A stretch of DNA of 64,000 nt from Paenibacillus apiarius (GTDB lineage Bacteria; Bacillota; Bacilli; Paenibacillales; Paenibacillaceae): positions 2,956,501 to 3,020,500 of the forward strand of contig NZ_JAFFHZ010000001.1 of the NCBI RefSeq assembly GCF_017052585.1. Reading direction: 5' to 3'. The notes below the pieces were generated by a model, which saw only the letters and a list, made by a program, of their open reading frames with translations, was not told the DNA's origin and did not search any database. The first letter of the stretch is position 1. Every line of letters begins with the position of its first letter. Of this stretch, positions 18,739-26,280 are shown one piece after another. A program made the position numbers and the translations under genes.

Positions 18739-18748
18739 AGTACAGACG

Positions 18749-18934
18749 TGTCGTCGATCGCCAATCGCGTAAAAAGTGCGGGGGATCGACGACACTTTAT
18801 TTTTCAGAGAGAAAAGGAGCTTGGTCGAGCTGGGAGTAGATTTGCCAATGAATTCAGATTTTTTATTTTCGTCTAAATGTGGGGAGGAGAGCAATGGCGA
18901 TGTGGCGAATGCTTTAAGGACAAGGCTTTTTGGG
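18749..18934 (+). promoter_or_regulatory. CRISPR leader 1
   Basis: Begins with an inverted repeat: TGTCGTCGA at 18749-18757 and TCGACGACA at 18786-18794 around CCAATCGCGTAAAAAGTGCG. After 140 bp of AT-rich DNA it ends with CTTTAAGGACAAGGCTTTTT directly before the first repeat. The same plan recurs at 19401, 24630 and 55585. Confidence 0.8.
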
Positions 18935-19229
18935 GTTTTGAATGTACATATAAGGAATTGAAACTGTCTTCCTTCCCGTCGAATCGCTTATTAATGCCAA
19001 GTTTTGAATGTACCTATAAGGAATTGAAACGCCACCCACGTTCGTTCTTCTCGGTTGACGTGGGATTGTTTTGAATGTACCTATAAGGAATTGGAACTCT
19101 GAAATCTCTATTGCCTCTTGAAGCAACGCGGGTGTTTTGAATGTACCTATGAGGAATTGAAACATTCAACAAGTCGATCCCGTACTTCATCTGGCTTCTG
19201 TTTTGAACGTACCTATGAGGAATCGAAAC
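18935..19229 (+). CRISPR. CRISPR array 1, five repeats, partly degenerate
   Basis: 30-nt repeats at 18935, 19001, 19068, 19134 and 19200 with spacers of 36-37 nt. The typical repeat begins GTTTTGAATGTA and ends CCTATAAGGAATTGAAAC. The leader-proximal repeat already has a change (ACATATAAGG). The third has GGAAC at its end, the fourth has TATGAGG, and the fifth carries two further changes (GAACG, AATCG). The ATTGAAAC 3' end is the usual 5' handle of type I-B/III-type crRNAs. No cas gene is adjacent, so it can work only with Cas proteins encoded elsewhere. Confidence 0.95.
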
Positions 19230-19400
19230 ATGGTGAATTGAACAATTAATAAAATAACGAGCTTTAAGAAACGAGCTTGTAATTTTATTACAGTGTTATA
19301 TTGTGTACGTTGCAAGGATAAAAGATAAATAATTCTTAACCAAGACTTTTCCTATTAAGTTGGAAAGAAAAAGTTCTTTTGTGGATCAGTGTCCTCTATA

Positions 19401-19589
19401 ATGTCGTCGACCTCCAATAGCGTATAAAGTACGGGAGATCGACGACATTTTATTTTTCTAAGGAAAATGGAGCGTTTTCGAGCTAGGATGTCATTTTGTA
19501 GTTTAAATGAGATGTTCCCTTTTTGATGAACATTGGAAGGAGAATAAGGGATACTTGTCGAAATGCCTTTAAGAGCAAGGTTTTTTTGG
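19401..19589 (+). promoter_or_regulatory. CRISPR leader 2
   Basis: Inverted repeat ATGTCGTCGA (19401-19410) and TCGACGACAT (19439-19448) around CCAATAGCGTATAAAGTACG, then 141 bp to the first repeat with CTTTAAGAGCAAGG followed by a T-run at the junction. Closely similar to leaders 1 and 4. Confidence 0.82.
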
Positions 19590-20152
19590 GTTTGTATCGT
19601 ACCTATAAGGAATTGAAACGCCGCCTGCCCGAAGGAAGGCGTTTGTGTCAGCCTGCGTTTGTATCGTACCTATAAGGAATTGAAACATGAATACGTCTGC
19701 CGTGATGCCTGCTTGAAACGTGGTTTGTATCGTACCTATAAGGAATTGAAACTTTTTTGAATCGAACCAATTTCGCAGTGGTTCAAAGTTTGTATCGTAC
19801 CTATAAGGAATTGAAACTTATAATCTCTTCTGCTCGTTTCTTCAATGCTTCTGCCGTTTGTATCGTACCTATAAGGAATTGAAACAGTCAATCGTACATT
19901 CCAGTAATGGCCTCGTTTTCGTTTGTATCGTACCTATAAGGAATTGAAACGTGATTCCGTAGATAAGTGCGTTTATTGCTGTATCAGTTTGTATCGTACC
20001 TATAAGGAATTGAAACGCTTAGCGACCAAGCTTACTCTGTATGCAATCCCGGGTGGTTGTATCGTACCTATAAGGAATTAAACTCTGCCCCAATGCCACA
20101 GTGGGCCCACACGCTCGTCCGGTTTCTATCGTGCCTAAATTCAAAAGGAATG
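19590..20152 (+). CRISPR. CRISPR array 2, eight repeats plus one decayed terminal repeat
   Basis: Repeats at 19590, 19657, 19723, 19788, 19856, 19921 and 19987 are identical: start GTTTGTATCGTA, end CCTATAAGGAATTGAAAC. Spacers are 35-38 nt. The eighth (20055-20083) has GGTTGT at its start and has lost one base near its end. A ninth, heavily decayed copy can be traced from about 20122 (GGTTTCTATCGTGCCTA), one spacer length further on. Decay at the leader-distal end supports transcription left to right. No cas genes flank it. Confidence 0.96.
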
Positions 20153-20762
20153 CAGGTACAATGAACAGGCTGAATAATATAACTAAGAAGCTGACGCTTG
20201 CTAGAGACAGACGTTAGCTACTGTTTGTTACGATTTAACCTAACTTTACGCCTTAATTTCGAGGACAAAATCATCAATCAGGACAGAAATTACCTGCTTC
20301 AGATATCGCTTTTATAAAGATTATTAAACGATTTATAGCAATTTCTCCATTTGTGCAAATCATAAAGGTTCACCTCCTGCTTTTATTCTACGAATCTAGC
20401 AATCAATGCCTTGTGTTCAGAGAATCCCGCAAATATGTTTTTTGGCAGTTCCAACCTTTACGCTTGAATTCAGGTTTTCCTCATATCGTTCCCCTAAAGC
20501 AAGAACTGTATATTATCTCTTCGCTCATCTTCACATCCTTTTACCATTCTGAGCTCCCTCTTCATATAGGTATTGAAAATGACTGTTCGCGGCAAAAATC
20601 ATCCAAATATTAGATATTATTGTAATTCATTATGACATTCGATGTTTTTGTCATATTAACGAAACACAATATAACAATCCTTATTTCATGCAAGATTCAA
20701 AGACATGTTATCGTGAAAATGTCTCGATAGTTAAAAATATCTAATAAGGAAAGGAGTGAGAA
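20153..20762. other. AT-rich intergenic region upstream of the toxin gene
   Basis: No gene recognised. It contains copy A of a dispersed element of about 90 bp (listed separately). Nothing else with clear structure was seen before the mini-ORF at 20763. Confidence 0.5.
20361..20460. repeat. Dispersed repeat of about 90 bp, copy A
   Basis: Contains CATAAAGGTTCACCTCCTGC, then CTAGCAATCAATG and ATATGTTTTTTGGCAG. It aligns with copies at about 21878 and 23318 (shared AGGTTCACCTC, CTAGCAAT, AATATG). On the minus strand it carries GCAGGAGGTGAACC, a perfect ribosome-site-like core, 5 bp before an ATG (TTTATGATT). Copies A and B both keep this ATG but the following short frames differ, so it is probably a mobile or IS-derived fragment. 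Confidence 0.65.
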
Positions 20763-20822
20763 ATGAGAAAAGCAGCGGGCATAAGTAATCAACCATTGCA
20801 GCAGGAAATTCAACTTTATTAA
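20763..20822 (+). CDS. 19-residue mini-ORF preceding the toxin gene
   Basis: ATG to TAA encodes MRKAAGISNQPLQQEIQLY. AAAGGAGTGAG sits 5-6 bp before the ATG and is a stronger ribosome site than that of the toxin gene. It ends 19 bp before the toxin ATG at 20842, so the two are probably co-transcribed. It could be a leader peptide that tunes toxin translation, or chance; there is no signal peptide and no match I recognise. Confidence 0.45.
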   Translation: MRKAAGISNQPLQQEIQLY

Positions 20823-20841
20823 GATTGGGAGATGAATGTGT

Positions 20842-21801
20842 ATGAATGCCAAAATAAAATTTCTAACAGCAATCATGATGTTAGGTGCTACATTTCTGAT
20901 GTCGGCAGGAAACATTGCCAGTGCTGACACGGAAGCGATGAACGTAAATAACCAAGTAAGATTGTCCAACTATCAGGCGGTACAGGTTGTTAATATCGAA
21001 CAATCAGCCAGAAAAGTAATTCCCAATTATGTGCGATATATTCATAACGGTTTGCATCCTAGTGTCAGAGTAGATGTGCTTGATGTGAAATTAATAAATG
21101 TGGAAGAAAAAGGTGCTGTTCCAGATTATCCGGTTACATCGGAGCTCATTCAAAGAGGACCGGAGAAATTGGTCGAGACTTTAACGCATGATGCGATTAA
21201 TAGTAGTTCTTCCGGTGAATTAACGGTTTCGCATACTTTTCAACATGGCGTATCGAACGCTTCCACTCTAACGAAATCTATTACCCATAGCCATAAAGCT
21301 GGCGCTAAATTTACTTATAAAACAAAAGCCGAATTTTTAGGCACAGGAGCAGAAGTTGGGGGTGAACTCGCATATGAATATACGAATTCAAATCAAAGCG
21401 GAACATCTGATGCAAAAACAATAAATTATGTCATCAGCTCATCTGCATCGGCAAAATTGCCGCCCATGTCCAAGGGGACTTTGATTTCAAGTGTATATTC
21501 ATCCCCCGTCGTTTATAAAATAAAGAGCCAAAGCTACTTTACTGGAGACGTTCAATTTTCTTACATTTTATCGGACGATGCTCCGGGAGCCGTCCGGACT
21601 TTGACTGTTCCATTGTATGATTTATTTGGCAGAGGGGATGAAAATAACGATGTTGCGTTTAAAGATAATCTGTGGGCAAAATCTGTTTGGGATGCTACGG
21701 GTAAACAGACGAAAGCATTGATTTTTGAAGGTGCTTCTATATTGAAAATGGACCAGCAATACAGAACGGAGACATACTTGAAGGATGTAAAAGCGCGTTA
21801 A
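20842..21801 (+). CDS. Secreted aerolysin-type (ETX/MTX2 family) pore-forming toxin
   Basis: A 319-aa protein with an N-terminal signal peptide (hydrophobic LTAIMMLGATFLMSAGNIAS, cleavage near ASA-DTE). The body is rich in Ser/Thr with alternating polar and hydrophobic residues (SHTFQHGVSNASTLTKSITH, GGELAYEYTNSNQSGTS), as in the membrane-insertion strands of beta-pore formers. The stretch LPPMSKGTLISSVYSSPVVY then FTGDVQFSYIL matches the ETX/MTX2 (epsilon toxin, Mtx2/3) domain style. Length fits the family. Start chosen at ATG 20842 with GGGAG upstream; an in-frame ATG at 20836 is the alternative. AT-rich composition and flanking repeat copies suggest acquisition. Target organism unknown; insects or other invertebrates are typical for the family. 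Confidence 0.78.
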   Translation: MNAKIKFLTAIMMLGATFLMSAGNIASADTEAMNVNNQVRLSNYQAVQVVNIEQSARKVIPNYVRYIHNGLHPSVRVDVLDVKLINVEEKGAVPDYPVTSELIQRGPEKLVETLTHDAINSSSSGELTVSHTFQHGVSNASTLTKSITHSHKAGAKFTYKTKAEFLGTGAEVGGELAYEYTNSNQSGTSDAKTINYVISSSASAKLPPMSKGTLISSVYSSPVVYKIKSQSYFTGDVQFSYILSDDAPGAVRTLTVPLYDLFGRGDENNDVAFKDNLWAKSVWDATGKQTKALIFEGASILKMDQQYRTETYLKDVKAR

Positions 21802-21877
21802 GCAGCACGACCTGTTCTTGTGTTTTGTCTAACCAATTGAAATTCTCCCCTTATATTGGTTGCATGTAGAAGCTGAA

Positions 21878-22000
21878 TCATAAAGGTTCACCTCTTGCTT
21901 TCACTCTGTGAAACTAGCAATGAAATTGCATGGATTAGATTTCAGAGTCTCTCGAAAATATGTTTTTTACAGTGTTAGCAACCTTGCAAGAATAGATTTT
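21878..22000. repeat. Dispersed repeat of about 90 bp, copy B
   Basis: Lies just after the toxin gene. Shares CATAAAGGTTCACCTC, CTAGCAATGAAATTG, TTCAGAGTCTCTCGAAAATA and ACCTTGCAA with copy C at 23318, and the TTTATGATT end (minus strand) with copy A. The rest of 21802-22107 holds no recognisable gene. Confidence 0.65.
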
Positions 22001-22106
22001 TTTGTAGCCAAAAGAGTTCGTGGCAGGTGGATACTGGAAGTAAATCATTATTGCATAAGAATAATGATTGGTAAAGATGAAATGGATATGATACCCATCT
22101 TTTTAA

Positions 22107-22142
22107 TAGCACTTAGGAGCTTGTTCCTAAGTGCTATTTTTA
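22107..22142 (+). terminator. Hairpin terminator at the left edge of the duplicated block
   Basis: Perfect arms GCACTTAGGA (22109-22118) and TCCTAAGTGC (22125-22134), followed by TATTTTTATT. A near-identical hairpin occurs at 45143-45180, also just upstream of the paralogous gene. Confidence 0.85.
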
Positions 22143-22247
22143 TTACTTTGTGACAAAATTATGAAGTATTTGGAAAAATCAAGGATTAACTGCTTATAAA
22201 ATAGAAATAGGAAAATGTAACCAAAAAATACAAGGAGGTTCATAACT

Positions 22248-22643
22248 ATGAGCACAAAAAAGAAAGTAGTAGCTGTAGCAACCATTCTTACTTTAGGGTT
22301 AGGTTTTACAGTAGGATTCACACCGGCTTATGCGCATTCAGACGAATCTTTATCGAAGAGCACTCCTATCTCATCTGTTGAGAAACAGGAACAATCACCC
22401 TTCACTGGATATATCATGTCCATTGGCGACAAGTATATGACTGTTGCAGATACTCCCACAAAAGAAGAAGCAGTGCAAGGAGATTGGAGAGAGCTAGTCG
22501 ATCAAGGCAAAATATTAATTGTTCCTATTCCAGAAGATGGAACATATGTGATAGGAGATAGATTGAATGTCTATTTCAAAGCAATGACTACGTCACTTCC
22601 ACCAATTGCGATTTCACCTACTATTGAAAAAATAGTAGAGTAA
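22248..22643 (+). CDS. Small secreted protein, DUF3221/YobA-like, copy 1
   Basis: A 131-aa protein with a Sec signal peptide (KKKVVAVATILTLGLGFTV, cleavage near AYA-HS). The mature part has GYIMSIGDKYMTVADTPTKE, then GDRLNVYF and SPTIEKIV, a pattern like the OB-fold-like DUF3221 proteins (B. subtilis YobA). AAGGAGG precedes the ATG. It differs from the copy at 45286 at about 12 residues counted by eye, and the similarity extends about 140 bp upstream. Function unknown. Confidence 0.75.
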   Translation: MSTKKKVVAVATILTLGLGFTVGFTPAYAHSDESLSKSTPISSVEKQEQSPFTGYIMSIGDKYMTVADTPTKEEAVQGDWRELVDQGKILIVPIPEDGTYVIGDRLNVYFKAMTTSLPPIAISPTIEKIVE

Positions 22644-22728
22644 TTTATGTGCAAATGCTGGGTTTTAGCTGACATCAGGGGCATAATAGTCAAGACCCCA
22701 TTTAGCGGCATTGAAAAAAACTAGGCTA

Positions 22729-22770
22729 TAAGCTGCTTCCGGTATGTTACCGGGGGCAGCTTATTTAGTT
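22729..22770 (+). terminator. Rho-independent terminator after DUF3221 copy 1
   Basis: TAAGCTGC and CCGGT (22729-22743) pair with ACCGG and GCAGCTTA (22749-22763), followed by TTTAGTTTTT. It may originally have belonged to the adjacent IS3 remnant. Confidence 0.75.
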
Positions 22771-23340
22771 TTTGTTGTGGTCGACGAGTCAACGAGACAT
22801 GCTGATTTGGGTGCTAACCTGTCGTGGTAGGCATGGGACGTGTATTGGAAGCCTTGATCGCTGTGAACGATCAAGCTGCGCACGTCTTTCTGCTTTGCAG
22901 AGGCTTGTTCAAACGTCTTCAGCACGAGTTCATTACTGTTACGTGAACATAAGCCACAATTTCATTATTGAACAAATCTTTTATCGCCGAGAGGTAAATC
23001 CATTGTCCTCCAACCCAATACTGGGTAATATTTGTCACCCAAATCTCACTTGATTTTGTCGCGCGAAAATCCTGTTTTAATAGATTCTTTGCTACACGCT
23101 CTCCGGTCGAAGATACTTAGTTATTGCGATGCTTCCGGCGAATCTGTGAACGTAGGCCCAAGATTTGACTGAGCCGCAAAATTTTCTTGTGACTCATCCA
23201 CACGGCATGGGCTTGAAGTAAGAATTCGGCGGTATCCGTAGACGCCTGATATAGCGTTCATATAGCTGCTGAATAAGTTCTTTCCTTCCTCGTCCCGATC
23301 AACATCTTTACGCTTTACAGGTTCACCTCCTGCTTTCATT
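22745..23340 (-). pseudogene. IS3-family transposase (orfB) remnant
   Basis: Minus-strand frames reconstruct an OrfB-like chain broken by several frameshifts and stops: PVKRKDVDRDEEGK, then SGVYGYRRI, SHKKILRLSQILGLRSQIRR, RVAKNLLKQDFRATKSSEIW, and VTNITQYWVGGQWIYLSAIK followed by DLFNNEIVAY. These are typical of IS3/IS150-group integrase regions. The catalytic domain is not intact, so it is inactive. No terminal inverted repeats were identified. Confidence 0.85.
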
Positions 23341-23400
23341 TTATGAATCTAGCAATGAAATTGTATGGACTGCTTTTCAGAGTCTCTCGAAAATATGACC
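23318..23400. repeat. Dispersed repeat of about 90 bp, copy C
   Basis: Shares AGGTTCACCTCCTGCTTT with copy A and CTAGCAATGAAATTG plus TTCAGAGTCTCTCGAAAATA with copy B. It abuts the 5' end of the IS3 orfB remnant, suggesting that all three copies derive from one IS element or its insertion site. Confidence 0.65.
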
Positions 23401-23618
23401 TGCATTATGACCTTGCAAAGGAATTAAGTCAGAGCAAACAAAAAGACAAGCCTAGATATGGGACATGGGGAAGTATACCGGATTAAGGCTTATCCAACCT
23501 TTTTAAACGGAAGGATGCTATATTATATTTAACGGTTCTATGAACATAACTTCGATTAGCCCGAAGATGTACGGTTTGTACAAAAAATAATGTGTAAACG
23601 CAGGGGAGGTATAGCAGG

Positions 23619-24533
23619 GTGAATAAAATTTTTAGCGAAATACCGGATGCCTGTACATGGAACATCGTGGAGGCTGTTCATAAAGGTTGGTCAAAAGATA
23701 AGAAGTATTATATCAGAGCTATAGATGGCAGAGATTTGTTACTGAGAATGGCGGACATATCCCAATATGAGAATAAGAAACGGGAATTCGAATCTGTAAG
23801 AAAGCTTGATGATATTGATATATTAATGTCCCGGCCGATTGATTTTGGAATTTGCAATAACGGTCAGTCCGTATACTCTTTATTCACGTGGGTCGAAGGA
23901 GAGGATGCGATGCAGGTTATTCCTGCACTAAGCGCTAAGGAGCAATATGGGCTCGGCGTTAAAGCAGGGGGATTTTTAAGGAAAATGCATCAAATTCCTG
24001 CAGAGAACAATCAGACGTCTTGGGCAGAGTATTATAATGGAAAAATAAATAAATATATATCGAATTATAAAGCATGTGGTATTCATTTAAAGGGTGCAGA
24101 TAAAATAATCAACTATGTTGAACAAAATCGATATCTATTAGAAAACCGTCCACAGTCTTATCAACATGGTGATTATCATGTCGGAAATATGATTGTTACA
24201 AAGTCTGGTGAACTGGGTATCATTGATTTTAATAGGTGTGACTATGGCGACCCATGGGAGGAATTCAACCGTATTACTTGGTGTGCAGGCATGAGTGGAA
24301 TATTCGCATCGGGCCGCATTAATGGATATTTTAATAACGATGTGCCCGATTTATTCTTTAGATTAATGTCTTTATATATTGCAAGCAACCAACTTTCAAC
24401 AGTTCACTGGGCGATTCCATTTGGACAAGAAGAAGTTGATATTATGCTGGAACGAGCCGGAAATGTTTTGGATTGGTATGATGAATTTCAAACATACGTG
24501 CCGAACTGGTATTTGCCAAACTACACTGAATGA
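23619..24533 (+). CDS. APH-family phosphotransferase
   Basis: A 304-aa protein of the aminoglycoside/choline kinase-like fold. The catalytic loop is YQHGDYHVGNMIV (near residue 190) with the conserved Asp and Asn, and the metal-binding Asp lies in GIIDFNRCDYGDPWEEF. GTG start with GGGGAGG upstream. AT-rich, stand-alone, between an IS3 remnant and the third CRISPR leader, so likely acquired. It may phosphorylate an aminoglycoside-like antibiotic or a metabolite; sequence alone does not say which, and a resistance role is unproven. Confidence 0.82.
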   Translation: MNKIFSEIPDACTWNIVEAVHKGWSKDKKYYIRAIDGRDLLLRMADISQYENKKREFESVRKLDDIDILMSRPIDFGICNNGQSVYSLFTWVEGEDAMQVIPALSAKEQYGLGVKAGGFLRKMHQIPAENNQTSWAEYYNGKINKYISNYKACGIHLKGADKIINYVEQNRYLLENRPQSYQHGDYHVGNMIVTKSGELGIIDFNRCDYGDPWEEFNRITWCAGMSGIFASGRINGYFNNDVPDLFFRLMSLYIASNQLSTVHWAIPFGQEEVDIMLERAGNVLDWYDEFQTYVPNWYLPNYTE

Positions 24534-24629
24534 GCATATACCCTTTGAGTCCCTTGAGTATCTATCAGGGAAGTGAATTAATTAGGATAGAGGTTACTTT
24601 CTGGGTACAAAAAACATATGATTGTTTTT

Positions 24630-24794
24630 GTCGTCGACCCCCAATAGCGCAAAAATTCCGGGGTATCGACGACAGTCCGTTTTTACTCTAAAACCTGTAA
24701 TACCAAGGGTAAATATGTTAAAGTGGTTTTTGAACATCCTTGACTTTCCCATTGTTTCTTTTTCTAAAATGCCGCTATCATAGCTTTTTTACGG
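24630..24794 (+). promoter_or_regulatory. CRISPR leader 3 (diverged)
   Basis: Inverted repeat GTCGTCGA (24630-24637) and TCGACGAC (24666-24673) around CCCCCAATAGCGCAAAAATT, then 121 bp to a single repeat. The middle and 3' portions differ more from leaders 1, 2 and 4 than those do from each other. Confidence 0.75.
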
Positions 24795-24824
24795 GTTTGC
24801 AACGTACCTATGAGGAATTGAAAC
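24795..24824 (+). CRISPR. Single CRISPR repeat behind a leader (collapsed or naive array)
   Basis: One 30-nt repeat beginning GTTTGCAACGTA and ending CCTATGAGGAATTGAAAC, directly after leader 3. No second repeat follows within spacer distance; the next bases run into a cell-wall-anchor gene fragment. Either all spacers were lost by recombination or the locus never acquired any. Confidence 0.85.
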
Positions 24825-24837
24825 AGGAAGCCAAAGA

Positions 24838-25098
24838 ATGGTTACGCGTGGACGGTACGCGTTTGTAAAGGGCAACCAGGATGGAGAGTCTGACAACAAT
24901 TCCGACAACGAGGCAGACGCCGGAAATGCAGATGTGAATGGCGATACTGACGCGGTTACGGAATCGGACACACCGAAGGGCACATTGCCGCAGACCGGTG
25001 AGGAAGCACCTGCTTCCCCAATCATAGGCTGGCTCTTGTGTGCCGCCGGCGTTGCATTGTGGTACGTGCGGAAAAGAAACAAGCGAGACGCAGCATAA
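24838..25098 (+). pseudogene. C-terminal fragment of an LPXTG sortase-anchored surface protein
   Basis: The frame encodes an Asn/Asp-rich linker, then TLPQTGEEAPASPIIGWLLC, a hydrophobic helix and a KRNKRDAA charged tail: the complete LPXTG cell-wall sorting signal. There is no signal peptide or adhesin body upstream; the frame starts 13 bp after the lone CRISPR repeat. The nominal ATG has no good ribosome site. I read it as the 3' stub of a large surface protein gene whose 5' part was lost at the CRISPR junction. Followed by a good terminator. Confidence 0.75.
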
Positions 25099-25110
25099 CG
25101 CTATTTTTTC

Positions 25111-25142
25111 AACCGCCAAGGATAGATTCCTTGGCGGTTTTT
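25111..25142 (+). terminator. Rho-independent terminator after the LPXTG fragment
   Basis: Perfect arms AACCGCCAAGGA (25111-25122) and TCCTTGGCGGTT (25128-25139), followed by T residues. Confidence 0.92.
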
Positions 25143-25384
25143 AGCTATTGTTTGCAATGCTCATCGAGAAGGGGAGGTGTTGGAGGAAGCTGGACGTATA
25201 TTTTACATCTTGATAAACAATCTTTTGGCACGGGACAGATGCAATCGGCGCATTCTATCTTCTCATCATAAAATTTACTATGGAAGATAGAAGCTGAACA
25301 TCATAGCGATGAAGTCACTCTTTCTTTCGCAATCGGATTTGTTTTCTTCCAGATCAAATTTTTTCTGAAGAGAGCTGATGAAAA

Positions 25385-26062
25385 GTGACTATCGAAATCA
25401 AGCAGCGATTGCTTCCCGACGGGCGGCCGAACAAGCCGAGCCGACCGATGACGCCGCAATATATTACCGTTCATAATACGGATAATACCGCTCCCGGGGC
25501 TACGGCCGAAGCGCATAGCCGTTATATATTGAACGGGAGCGGCGGAACGCAGACAAGCTGGCACTACACGGTAGATGACCATGAGATCTACCAGAGTCTG
25601 CGGGATAATGAGCAGGGCTGGCACGCCGGCGACGGCAGCGGCCCCGGAAATGCGTCATCCATCGGCATCGAGGTCTGCATGTACCAGGGAATGGACGAGC
25701 CGTTGGCATGGCAGCGGGCCGCGGAGCTAATCGCTCTGCTGGCCAAGCGGCACGGCATCGGGCTGAACGCTATCGTACCGCACCGCCACTGGAGCGGGAA
25801 GGCGTGCCCGTCCCGTATTCTCCCGCGGTGGCAGGAGTTTATGCAATTGGTAGAAAAGGCAATGAAGGCAAGCGATAAGCTGGTTCCACCTGATATCATC
25901 GGCCACTGGGCGGAAGCCTCAATCAGAGCGGTGATTGAGGCCGGAATTATGGTGGGCCGCGACTCCGGAAATTTTGAACCGAATCAGCCAATCACCCGCG
26001 CCGAGGTGGCTGTGGTCGCTGAGCGGCTATTGAGACGTAGTGCAAATAAGCCTGGAGAATGA
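25385..26062 (+). CDS. N-acetylmuramoyl-L-alanine amidase with one SLH repeat
   Basis: A 225-aa protein. Residues 1-155 are an Amidase_2/PGRP-type zinc amidase like CwlA/XlyA endolysins: first His in YITVHNTDNTA, SWHYTVDDHEIYQSL, and HRHWSGKACPSRIL carrying the last His and Cys. Residues about 170-218 form one SLH-type repeat (DIIGHWAEASIRAVIEAGIM through PITRAEVAVVAERLL), which may tether it to the wall. GTG start, no signal peptide, which is prophage-endolysin-like. No holin or other phage gene is adjacent. A decayed homologue of the SLH end lies at about 34150-34298. Confidence 0.88.
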   Translation: MTIEIKQRLLPDGRPNKPSRPMTPQYITVHNTDNTAPGATAEAHSRYILNGSGGTQTSWHYTVDDHEIYQSLRDNEQGWHAGDGSGPGNASSIGIEVCMYQGMDEPLAWQRAAELIALLAKRHGIGLNAIVPHRHWSGKACPSRILPRWQEFMQLVEKAMKASDKLVPPDIIGHWAEASIRAVIEAGIMVGRDSGNFEPNQPITRAEVAVVAERLLRRSANKPGE

Positions 26063-26079
26063 GGCAATGCCCATAACAG

Positions 26080-26111
26080 ATCGCCGGAGCACAAGCTTCG
26101 GTGATTTTTTT
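26080..26111 (+). terminator. Rho-independent terminator of the amidase gene
   Basis: ATCGCCGGAGC (26080-26090) pairs with GCTTCGGTGAT (26095-26105) with wobbles, followed by seven T. Confidence 0.88.
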
Positions 26112-26178
26112 GCCTTTTATGCGGTAAATCATAGATTTAGAACACTCAGAAAATAATAAACATAATTTTCGGATATAT

Positions 26179-26230
26179 GGAAAATTATTTTCCTGAAAGC
26201 ATTTACATTAAACTTTTTGTCTGATAGGCT
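26179..26230 (+). promoter_or_regulatory. Candidate SigmaA promoter with upstream palindromic operator
   Basis: A perfect 15-bp palindrome GGAAAATTATTTTCC (26179-26193) lies 8 bp before a -35-like TTTACA (26202-26207). A 17-bp spacer then leads to TAGGCT (26225-26230). The first gene of the FAD/HyuA operon starts at 26281. The palindrome is a plausible site for the RpiR-type regulator encoded at the end of the operon (inference). Confidence 0.6.
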
Positions 26231-26280
26231 AAGGGTAAGCAGCAATCATACATCACTTAATCAGAAGGAGCGAGGACGGT

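Noticed and set aside
18877-19165. Open frames crossing CRISPR array 1 on both strands
   Set aside because: They translate the repeat itself; not genes.
23619-24533. Calling the phosphotransferase an aminoglycoside-resistance gene
   Set aside because: The fold is shared by many metabolite kinases and no drug-specific residues were recognised.
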